DNA of 64,000 bases from Oxynema aestuarii AP17 (lineage in GTDB: Bacteria > Cyanobacteriota > Cyanobacteriia > Cyanobacteriales > Laspinemataceae), in NCBI RefSeq assembly GCF_012295525.1, contig NZ_CP051167.1, positions 4,137,501 to 4,201,500 on the forward strand. Direction: 5' to 3'. Both the position numbers and the translations under genes were made by a program. Below the pieces are notes generated by a model. It saw only the letters and a program-made list of their open reading frames with translations, did no database searches and was not told the origin of the DNA. Below are positions 57,497 through 64,000 of the stretch, piece by piece (the first letter of the stretch is position 1; every line of letters begins with the position of its first letter).

Positions 57497-58567
57497 ATGG
57501 AGAGCTTCGATGGGAGACAAATCCTCGATGAAATATTTAAGCGGGTGCGAATCGATTTTAAGCTGGGGATTAGCGAATATTTAGCCGCCTTAAAAGCCCT
57601 CAACGGTGGATGGTGCAGCAATGAAGAAGACTGTAAAGAAACTCTGCAACTTTTATGGTGTCAGTCTCCCTCTCAACAAGAACAATTTTTAGGGATTTGG
57701 GATGTCGCTAAGGTCACTTTGGCAACCGCAGTGCGCCAAACCAGCGAAGAATTCAAACAGCCCTCTAAATCTCAACCGCCGCTCAAGTCACCCTCAACAT
57801 TGGCTGAAATCAAAACAACTACCCCTCAAACCACCGAAGTCTGGGAAGTACCATCTACCCCTCGTTTTACGAGCCTACCTACTCGCGCTCCTTTTGTGGC
57901 TACGGATACAGAAACACCGACGGCCTTTCCGGCAGATTTCCCCTTATCTCGGCGGGCTATGGTTTATCATTGGCAATATGTCAATCGTCCGGTCAAAGAT
58001 GGTTGTCAAGATATCCTCGATGTCGATGAAACCGTGAAAATCGTCGCCAGTCAGGGCTTTTTTCTCTCTCCAGTTTATACCCGCCAAGAAACGAATCACG
58101 CTCATTTGCTATTATTGGTAGACCGCAATGGGTCAATGACTCCTTTTCACTACGTGATGCGTGAATTAGTAGAAACAGCTAATGATGAAAGTAGCTTACA
58201 AAAGTTAGATGTTTATTATTTTCATAATGTTCCAGCGACGAGCATTTATCGAGACCCCTATTTAACAGAATCGATTTTGCTTTCTAACCTGCTCAAAACG
58301 TGCAACACTAATACCAGTGTCTTAATTGTTAGCGATGGGGGAGCGGCTCGGGGGTATCGCCGCTTCGAGAGATTTGAAGCAACCACTCGCTTTTTAGACC
58401 TTCTCCGGCAAAAAACGAACCAGGTGGCCTGGTTAAATCCCATGCCTCAACAACGCTGGTACAGAACTTCCGCCCAACTGATTGCCTATCGAGTGCCGAT
58501 GTATCCAATGACTCCCCAAGGGATGAGTCGTGCTATCGATACGATTATGGGGAAAAAACTGTCTTAA
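57497..58567 (+). CDS. VWA-domain protein, partner of MoxR
   Basis: 356 aa. An N-terminal helical domain (residues 1-90: LGISEYLAALKALNGGW), a Pro/Thr-rich linker (about 90-145) and a C-terminal VWA domain. The metal-site motif is LLLVDRNGSM (Asp209), slightly different from the canonical DxSxS, with the later Asp in LIVSDGGAARG (Asp280). It starts 1 bp after the MoxR stop. The linker is of the type that lets the N-terminal part reach another component. Confidence 0.85.
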   Translation: MESFDGRQILDEIFKRVRIDFKLGISEYLAALKALNGGWCSNEEDCKETLQLLWCQSPSQQEQFLGIWDVAKVTLATAVRQTSEEFKQPSKSQPPLKSPSTLAEIKTTTPQTTEVWEVPSTPRFTSLPTRAPFVATDTETPTAFPADFPLSRRAMVYHWQYVNRPVKDGCQDILDVDETVKIVASQGFFLSPVYTRQETNHAHLLLLVDRNGSMTPFHYVMRELVETANDESSLQKLDVYYFHNVPATSIYRDPYLTESILLSNLLKTCNTNTSVLIVSDGGAARGYRRFERFEATTRFLDLLRQKTNQVAWLNPMPQQRWYRTSAQLIAYRVPMYPMTPQGMSRAIDTIMGKKLS

Positions 58568-58623
58568 TTTTGGGATTAATTTTGGGATTAATTTTGGGAT
58601 TAATTTTGGGATTAATTTTGGGA
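58565..58623. repeat. Tandem array of a 12-bp unit between VWA and FGE genes
   Basis: TAATTTTGGGAT is repeated four times plus an 11-base partial copy, beginning within the stop codon of the VWA gene and ending 7 bp before the next ATG. No ribosome-binding site other than the GGGA in the last copy is visible, so copy number could alter expression of the downstream gene. Confidence 0.9.
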
Positions 58624-58630
58624 ACGCATC

Positions 58631-61195
58631 ATGGCTGCAGCTAATAGTTTAGTTGCCGAAAACTCCATTAGTGAATCGGCTAAAAAAATTGTAGATCGTT
58701 TCGTGAGCCGTTTTGATGAGTCTTATCGGCTGCTGGTCTATCATGCCGCGATTCCCTTAATTGTCACCCCCGAACTGCTCAACTACTTGCGCCATCAATT
58801 TCTACGGGGACAAGTGCCTTGGGTTGCCCAAGTCGATTTACTACTGTCGGATTTATTTACTCCAGTCGCTAGCGAACTGTATGCCATGGATTCAGCAGTT
58901 CGAGGATATCTTCTGGGAAATATCGACGTGTTTTTCCAGGAACGCGGATTCGGTGAAGGACACTTACAAAAAGTTGCTCTGATTTTATTGAGTTACATCA
59001 AATACTTGGCGCGTACCCATTCTTTCTTGCGGGCGAGCGAGTTGCAAGCCCAACAATGGGCGGCGATGGTCTGTTTGGAAGATGGAAAGCAACAAGTCGT
59101 TCGAGAACTCGAAGATGCCTTTGCCAAATGTATGAGCCAAACGGAATTAGCTCGACTGACAAGAATTATCCTCGAACTCAGCCCTCAGTTAGGCCAATAT
59201 CCCACCTTAATTCAATTTGCGAAGTCTGTTAGGGATTGGTGGTTCGAGGGGTCACACCCATCGGAGTCTACCGAACGGGTGCGAGAAATTGCTCGTCTCG
59301 GTCAATCTTTAGGCATCAATTCCTCTATCTTCTTACCCCAGTTCGAGTTTGAAACAGTAACCGTCAACCGTCGTGGCGAAATTATCAAGCGGAAACGGCA
59401 TCGCGCCGCTTATTTCACCGAACGGATTCCCCTCGTGTTCGATAGGGGAAACCCAGAAATGAACGAGTCCTCCTCGACGGAGCAGCAAGGGGAAAGCGAG
59501 CTGGCGGTTCCTCTGGAAATGGTGGCGATACCGGGGGGTACATTTATGATGGGTTCGCCAGAAACAGAAGGAGGGAGTTATGACGACGAGCGCCCCCAAC
59601 ACGAAGTGACCGTGCAACCCTTCTTTATGGGGAAATATCCGGTGACTCAAGCCCAGTGGAGCGCCATCGCCACCCGAACTGACTTGAAAGTGGAACGAGA
59701 CCTCGACCTCAATCCCGCCGGATTTAAAGACTTTGAAGACAGTCAGGAGCGCCCCGTAGAACGAGTTAATTGGTACGATGCGGTGGAATTCTGTAGGAGA
59801 CTGTCCAAATTAACTGGGAGAGAATACCGACTGCCGAGTGAGGCGGAGTGGGAGTATGCCTGTCGGGCGGGGACGACGACGCCTTTTTATTTTGGGGAAA
59901 CGATTACGGGGGAGCTAGCAAATTACTGTGCGAGTACAACCTACGCCGAAGAACCTAAAGGGCAATTTCGAGAGCAAACGACCCCGGTGGGACAGTTTCC
60001 GCCGAATGCATTTGGCTTGTACGACCTGCACGGCAATGTTTGGGAATGGTGTGCGGATAGTTGGCATCGAAACTACGAAGGCGCCCCTAGGGATGGGAGT
60101 GCTTGGGTAAGTGATAATGATAATCGCTATCCACTGCGGGGCGGTTCGTGGTCTTTCAACCCGCTTTTCTGCCGTTCTGCTTACCGAGACGACGTCATCA
60201 TCATCGCGCGTGGCGGCATCAACGACGACAGCGGTTTTCGCTTGGCGTGCGGTTCCGGGAGGTTACCTCAGTTCGAGTTTGAAACGGTGACCGTCAACCG
60301 TCGCGGCGAAATTATCAAGCGGGAACGGCATCGCGCCGCTTATTTCACCGAACGGATTGCCCTCGTGTTCGATAGGGGAATCCCAGAAATGAACGAGTCC
60401 TCCTCGACGGAGCAGCAAGGGGAAAGCGAGCTGGCGGTTCCTCTGGAAATGGTGGCGATACCGGGGGGTACATTTATGATGGGTTCGCCAGATGGGGAAG
60501 GATATGACAGAGAAACCCCCCAACATGAAGTGACCGTACCACCGTTCTTTATGGGGAAATATCCTGTCACCCAAGCTCAGTGGAGGGCCATCGCCGCCCG
60601 AACTGACTTGAAAGTGGAACGCGACCTCGACCTCAATCCTGCCCGTTTCAAAGACCGTGAAGACAGTGACGAGCGCCCGGTCGAACAAGTCAGTTGGTAC
60701 GATGCGGTGGAGTTTTGCGGGAGATTGTCGAAATTAACGGGGAAGGAATACCGACTGCCGAGTGAGGCGGAGTGGGAGTATGCCTGTCGGGCGGGGACGA
60801 CGACGCCTTTTTATTTTGGGGAAACGATGACGGGGGAGCTAGCAAATTACTGTGCGAGTACAACCTACGCTGAGGAACCCAAAGGGCAATTTCGAGAGCA
60901 AACGACCCCGGTGGGACAGTTTCCGCCGAATGCTTTCGGTTTGTACGACCTGCACGGCAATGTTTGGGAATGGTGTGCGGATAGTTGGCATCGAAACTAC
61001 GAAGGCGCCCCTAGGGATGGGAGTGCTTGGGTAGGTGATAATCATGATAATCGTTCTCCACTTCGAGGCGGTTCGTGGTACAACGACCCTCATAATTGTT
61101 ATTCTACTTACCGCGATGGCTACATCGTCGCGCGCGACGATATTGATGTCAACTTTGGTTTTCGTGTGGCGTGTGGTTCGGGAAGGGTTTTGTAA
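58631..61195 (+). CDS. Protein with two tandem FGE-sulfatase domains and hypervariable C-terminal segments
   Basis: 854 aa. Residues 1-230 are a helical domain (YRLLVYHAAIPLIVTPELLN) of the sort seen at the head of cyanobacterial conflict-system sensors. Two copies of an FGE-sulfatase/C-type-lectin-fold domain follow (about 236-545 and 546-854), each with MVAIPGGTFMMGSP, EYRLPSEAEWEYACRAG, FGLYDLHGNVWEWCADSW and GGSW. The bodies are nearly identical, but after GGSW residues 508-534 and 817-842 differ strongly before GFR and ACGSGR. This is the layout of retroelement-diversified variable proteins. A ligand-sensing role is inferred; formylglycine-generating activity is unlikely. Confidence 0.88.
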   Translation: MAAANSLVAENSISESAKKIVDRFVSRFDESYRLLVYHAAIPLIVTPELLNYLRHQFLRGQVPWVAQVDLLLSDLFTPVASELYAMDSAVRGYLLGNIDVFFQERGFGEGHLQKVALILLSYIKYLARTHSFLRASELQAQQWAAMVCLEDGKQQVVRELEDAFAKCMSQTELARLTRIILELSPQLGQYPTLIQFAKSVRDWWFEGSHPSESTERVREIARLGQSLGINSSIFLPQFEFETVTVNRRGEIIKRKRHRAAYFTERIPLVFDRGNPEMNESSSTEQQGESELAVPLEMVAIPGGTFMMGSPETEGGSYDDERPQHEVTVQPFFMGKYPVTQAQWSAIATRTDLKVERDLDLNPAGFKDFEDSQERPVERVNWYDAVEFCRRLSKLTGREYRLPSEAEWEYACRAGTTTPFYFGETITGELANYCASTTYAEEPKGQFREQTTPVGQFPPNAFGLYDLHGNVWEWCADSWHRNYEGAPRDGSAWVSDNDNRYPLRGGSWSFNPLFCRSAYRDDVIIIARGGINDDSGFRLACGSGRLPQFEFETVTVNRRGEIIKRERHRAAYFTERIALVFDRGIPEMNESSSTEQQGESELAVPLEMVAIPGGTFMMGSPDGEGYDRETPQHEVTVPPFFMGKYPVTQAQWRAIAARTDLKVERDLDLNPARFKDREDSDERPVEQVSWYDAVEFCGRLSKLTGKEYRLPSEAEWEYACRAGTTTPFYFGETMTGELANYCASTTYAEEPKGQFREQTTPVGQFPPNAFGLYDLHGNVWEWCADSWHRNYEGAPRDGSAWVGDNHDNRSPLRGGSWYNDPHNCYSTYRDGYIVARDDIDVNFGFRVACGSGRVL
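59335..60264 (+). repeat. FGE-domain coding repeat, copy A
   Basis: About 930 bp starting CCCAGTTCGAGTTTGAAAC, duplicated in tandem from 60266. DNA identity is very high except in a short variable segment (60152-60232) and small indels after MMGSP. Confidence 0.85.
60152..60232 (+). other. Candidate variable region VR1
   Basis: 27 codons between GGSW and GFR. Nearly all codons that differ from VR2 end in C or T (TCT, TTC, AAC, CTT, TTC, GTC, ATC, GGC, AGC and so on), as expected if AAC/AAT template codons had been changed at adenines by a mutagenic reverse transcriptase. Flanking constant codons are conserved at the protein level. Confidence 0.6.
60266..61190 (+). repeat. FGE-domain coding repeat, copy B
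   Basis: Second tandem copy, differing from copy A by few base changes outside 61079-61156. Confidence 0.85.
61079..61156 (+). other. Candidate variable region VR2
   Basis: 26 codons between GGSW and GFR; one codon shorter than VR1. Codons such as TAC, AAC, GAC, CAT, AAT, TAT, GGC, GTC, GAT and TTT dominate. Some third-base differences from VR1 (for example TGT versus TGC) are not explained by adenine-only change. Confidence 0.6.
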
Positions 61196-61350
61196 CTCTT
61201 TTTGTCTTCTTAATTCTGTTTTCACTTTTTGACTGTTTCTTTTTTTCTTGCCCGCCATTAGGGGAGTATTTTTTTGAGCCTCCAGGAGATGTTAATCTTT
61301 ATAAAGAAATAGTGAAATAGTGAAATGGTTTATTCCTATTTTTTGGGGAG

Positions 61351-61383
61351 AATCCCCCTAAATCCCCCTTAAAAAGGGGGACT
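61351..61383. repeat. C/G-run palindromic repeat, forward copy
   Basis: AATCCCCCTAAATCCCCCTT followed by AAAAAGGGGGACT, a widespread cyanobacterial spacer repeat. Could also act as a terminator for the cassette. Confidence 0.75.
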
Positions 61384-61575
61384 TATCTTTTAGCTTTTTG
61401 TAAAGCAAGATGACAGGATTTTTAAGTGGCCAGAAGCATTATTATTTGGTGAAGTGGTATGCTCTTTGTGTTTGGAGAGAATTTTCTTTAATCTCTATTG
61501 GAAAGGGGACGTGACTGTCATCGTCGACTGGAGAAATCGATCGCATGATTACATTACACTTCTTGCATGATTTTC

Positions 61576-61610
61576 AAAAGCCCCCCTTTTTAAGGGGAGT
61601 TGGGGGGATC
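61576..61610. repeat. C/G-run palindromic repeat, inverted copy
   Basis: AAAAGCCCCCCTTTTTAAGG followed by GGAGTTGGGGGGATC is the same repeat type in the opposite orientation, about 200 bp from the forward copy and about 90 bp before the dnaE C-half. Confidence 0.75.
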
Positions 61611-61701
61611 GTTCCGGAAGGAGGGAACAGATCTATTCAGCCAAGCGCTATAAAATCATTAAAATCATTAAAATAGAAGTTCAATTTAGGGAGTCATTGT
61701 C

Positions 61702-63051
61702 GTGGTTAAAATTGTTTCGCGTCGGCGCGTCGGAACGGAGCGGGTTTACGATATTGGGGTGGTTCGGGATCATAATTTCTTGTTGTTAAATGGGTTGGTG
61801 GCGTCGAATTGCTTTAATAAATCCCATTCGACGGCTTACGGTTACGTCACTTATCAAACGGCGTATTTAAAAGCGAATTATCCCGTCGAATATATGGCGG
61901 CGTTGCTGACGGCGAACAGTGGCGATAAAGATAAGGTGAATAAATATATCGCCAACTGTGGAAGTATGGCGATTGAGGTGGAGCAGCCGGATATCAATCG
62001 CTCGGGGGTGGATTTTACTCCGGTAGAGGGTAAAATTTTATTCGGGCTGTCGGCGGTGCGCAATGTGGGGGATGCAGCGATCGCCGCCATTTTACAGGCA
62101 CGAGAGAAGGACGGACCGTTTAAATCCTTGGAAGATTTATGCGATCGCGTGGACTTGCGGACGGTCAACCGTCGGGGATTGGAATCCCTGATTCAATGCG
62201 GAGCCTTAGACTGCCTCAATCCCAATCGCAGACAGGCGATCGAGCATTTAGAAGCGGTGATTAAATGGGCCGGAGAGCGGGCCCGCGATCGCGATTCCGG
62301 TCAGGGCAACCTGTTCGACCTGCTCGGCAATGGGAATAATAATGGAGCTAAGGCAGACAACGGCCAATTTGAAGGGGCGCCAAAACCGCCACAAGTCCCC
62401 GATTACCCGCAACAAGAAAAATTGCGCTTGGAAAAAGAACTACTCGGCTTCTACGTTTCCGACCATCCCCTCAAAGACATTCAAAAATCGGCCAAAGTGC
62501 TAGCGCCTGTGGAGTTGGGACAGTTAGAAGACCAGCGCCAAGACGCCTACATCAGCGCGGTGGTGATGCTGACGGAGGTCAAACCGATCGTCACCAAGAA
62601 AGGCGATCGCATGGCGATCGTGCAGATGGAAGACTTGACCGGATCGGCGGAAGGGGTGGTCTTTCCCAAGTCTTACGAACGGATTGCGGCGCATATCCAA
62701 CCGGACACGCGCCTGATTATTTGGGGGAAATGCGATCGCCGCGACGACAAAATCCAAATTATCGTCAACGATGTCGAACCCGTGGAACAAGTCCGCATGG
62801 TCATGGTGGAACTGACCCCAGACCAGGCGGGAGATATGCAACAAAGCCACAACCTGCGGACGATCCTGCAAGAACAAGTTGGCGACAAAGACAAAGCGAA
62901 AATTCCGGTGATCGCGATCGTCCAGGGGGGCGGACGGCGGCAACTCGTGCGCTTCGGCGCCAGTTTCCGAGTGCAAGATAGCGAAGGCGCGGTAGAAGCC
63001 CTGTGTAACGCAGGGTTCCCGGCGCGCGCTTCTTCGCTGACTGAGAGATAG
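61702..63051 (+). CDS. dnaE: DNA polymerase III alpha subunit, C-terminal half, with split intein C-fragment
   Basis: 449 aa. The first 36 residues are the intein C-fragment (MVKIVSRRRVGTERVYDIGV, then block F VRDHNF and the terminal VASN). The C-extein begins with the nucleophile Cys in CFNKSHSTAYG and continues for 413 aa through the helix-hairpin-helix and OB-fold parts (AEGVVFPKSYERI) to the end. The GTG start at 61702 follows TTAGGGAG. Its own start and ribosome-binding site mean it is translated separately from the N-half; promoter position is unclear. Confidence 0.96.
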   Translation: MVKIVSRRRVGTERVYDIGVVRDHNFLLLNGLVASNCFNKSHSTAYGYVTYQTAYLKANYPVEYMAALLTANSGDKDKVNKYIANCGSMAIEVEQPDINRSGVDFTPVEGKILFGLSAVRNVGDAAIAAILQAREKDGPFKSLEDLCDRVDLRTVNRRGLESLIQCGALDCLNPNRRQAIEHLEAVIKWAGERARDRDSGQGNLFDLLGNGNNNGAKADNGQFEGAPKPPQVPDYPQQEKLRLEKELLGFYVSDHPLKDIQKSAKVLAPVELGQLEDQRQDAYISAVVMLTEVKPIVTKKGDRMAIVQMEDLTGSAEGVVFPKSYERIAAHIQPDTRLIIWGKCDRRDDKIQIIVNDVEPVEQVRMVMVELTPDQAGDMQQSHNLRTILQEQVGDKDKAKIPVIAIVQGGGRRQLVRFGASFRVQDSEGAVEALCNAGFPARASSLTER

Positions 63052-63087
63052 ACGACGCCATCGGCGATCGCCCCCCGATCCAGTCAC

Positions 63088-64000
63088 TCACAGCTTTTGC
63101 CAAATAATAATTTTATTCTCTTCCTTGCCGGATGCGGTAGCGAGCTTGTGACCGTCGGGACTGAACGCCAGGGTGAGGACGCGCCCTCGATGTCCTTTGA
63201 GGATATCGACGATCGTGCGTTGTCCGACATCCCAGAGGACGACCGTATTCTCGAAATGGGCGCTCGCCATCGTCGTTCCGTCGGGACTGAACGCCAAAGC
63301 GTTCACCCGTCCCCAATGTCCGGTAAACGTATGGATGCGGCTGCCCGTTTCCACGTCCCACAGGCCGATAGTTTGGTCGAAATGACCGCTCGCGAGCAGT
63401 TTGCCGTCGGGGGAAAAGGTGACCGTATTGACGAGCAGACCGTTGCTATTGAGGGTACAGCGCTCTTTTCCGGTACGGACGTTCCACAAGACGATCGTCC
63501 CGTCGCGGCTGCCACTGGCGAGGAGCAAGCCGTCGGGAGAAAAGGCGACGGAGTAGACCCAACTTTTATGGCCTTTTAAGGTTCGCAGGCGCTGACCGTT
63601 GCGCCAATTCCAGAGAATAATTTTGCCGTCCCAACTGCCACTGGCGAGCAGTTTGCCTTCGACGGAGAAGGTGACGGCGTTGACGAGTAAGGAGTGACCG
63701 CCGAACAGGGACTGACCGAGGGTGCGAATCGATTCCCCGGTTTCGGTATTCCACAGGACGATCGTTTTATCTTGGCTGCCACTGGCGAGGACCAGTCCGT
63801 CCGGGGAGAAGGCGACGGAGTAGACGCCATCGGAATGACCTTTTAAGGTTCACCGTCGTTGTCCGGTTTCGGGATCCCAGAAGACGATCGTGCGATCGGA
63901 ACTGCCACTGGCGAGGAGCTGACCGTCGGGAGAGAAGGCGACGGACCACACCCAGCCGTCGTGAGCGTCGATCTGGTGCAGGGGCTGCCAGGTTTTGGGA
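63088..64000 (-). pseudogene. WD40-repeat protein gene with in-frame stop, 5' part outside the window
   Basis: The minus strand encodes successive WD40 blades (for example [45 protein letters not shown]) and ends IIIWQKL at 63088. An in-frame TGA at 63850-63852 interrupts one blade (TGQRR, stop, TLKGH), while the same frame is open on both sides. No good start codon lies just downstream of it. Either the gene is inactivated by one nonsense change (TGG to TGA would restore a Trp) or only the upstream part is translated. WD40 propellers are frequent in cyanobacterial signalling and conflict proteins. Confidence 0.7.

Larger units (their letters stand above)
61196..61701. other. Spacer between FGE gene and dnaE C-half
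   Basis: 506 bp, AT-rich, no gene found. It holds two related C/G-run palindromes in opposite orientation (61351-61383 and 61576-61610) and short tandem repeats (AGTGAAAT at 61312-61327; AAAATCATT at about 61650-61672). No reverse transcriptase, template repeat or accessory gene of a diversity-generating retroelement is seen here. Confidence 0.6.

Noticed and set aside
58565-58623. CRISPR-like array
   Set aside because: Units are 12 bp and directly adjacent with no spacers, so it is a plain tandem repeat.
58631-61195. True formylglycine-generating (sulfatase-activating) enzyme
   Set aside because: The tandem domains, hypervariable C-termini and CHAT/MoxR/VWA context fit a ligand-binding use of this fold, and no sulfatase gene is nearby.
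61196-61701. Template repeat or reverse transcriptase of a diversity-generating retroelement
   Set aside because: No sequence similar to the variable segments and no RT-like frame is found here or elsewhere in the window. If it exists, it lies outside.

Overview
The window is cyanobacterial chromosome. GCGATCGC (HIP1) octamers are dense across most of it. The genes are typical of the phylum: phylloquinone (men) genes, a class II fructose-bisphosphate aldolase, neighbouring tig-clpP-clpX and asd-dapA-rnj blocks, a UbiB/ABC1 kinase, a PEP-CTERM protein, and a DnaE polymerase encoded as two split-intein halves. Many IS200/IS605 (TnpB) relics and dispersed palindromic repeats suggest a larger, probably filamentous genome; that last point is inference.

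Layout. 0-7.8 kb: phylloquinone genes in two divergent units, menA-menH-menC-menE on the minus strand (menE runs off the window) and isochorismate synthase-menD on the plus strand, ending at a strong terminator. 8-12.7 kb: an alpha/beta hydrolase, then clpX, clpP and tig. 13.5-17.7 kb: asd, dapA and RNase J. 17.8-22.1 kb: a GIY-YIG-like protein, a DUF815 ATPase, sucD and sucC. 22.1-26.8 kb: a mobile-element graveyard with tnpB and tnpA fragments, a MazEF-type toxin-antitoxin pair between two copies of a 180-bp repeat, and an IS630 copy. 26.9-42.2 kb: a membrane protein with helical repeats, a UPF0014 permease, a DegT aminotransferase, an intact tnpB, UbiB kinase, a ParA/coiled-coil pair, a hydrolase, a broken tnpB, a CapA-like protein, an aldose-1-epimerase-like protein and tRNA-Lys. 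42.5-50 kb: an emptied IS200/IS605 remnant, fba, a PEP-CTERM protein, tlyA, gatA and a hydrolase.

The most striking region is 50.2-63.1 kb. The two halves of the split DnaE gene lie on the same strand, in order, only 8.8 kb apart. Between them sits an AT-richer cassette, nearly free of HIP1 sites in its second half, that looks like a multi-part biological conflict (defence or cell-death) system: an unknown 310-aa protein, a CHAT protease with a C-terminal death-fold-like effector-associated domain (EAD), a second protein with a nearly identical EAD joined to a degenerate STAND-like NTPase domain, a MoxR AAA+ ATPase, a VWA protein, and an 854-aa protein with two tandem FGE-sulfatase (C-type-lectin fold) domains. 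Those two domains are almost identical until a segment of about 27 codons near each C-terminus, where they differ at most positions. This is the pattern expected of variable regions diversified by a diversity-generating retroelement. No reverse transcriptase or template repeat is present in the window. A WD40-repeat gene with an in-frame stop closes the window.

How the parts may work together (inference): MoxR and VWA would act as an ATP-dependent switch, the variable FGE domains as ligand sensors, and the shared EADs would recruit the CHAT protease as effector. Intein trans-splicing would keep the essential polymerase functional despite the inserted cassette.
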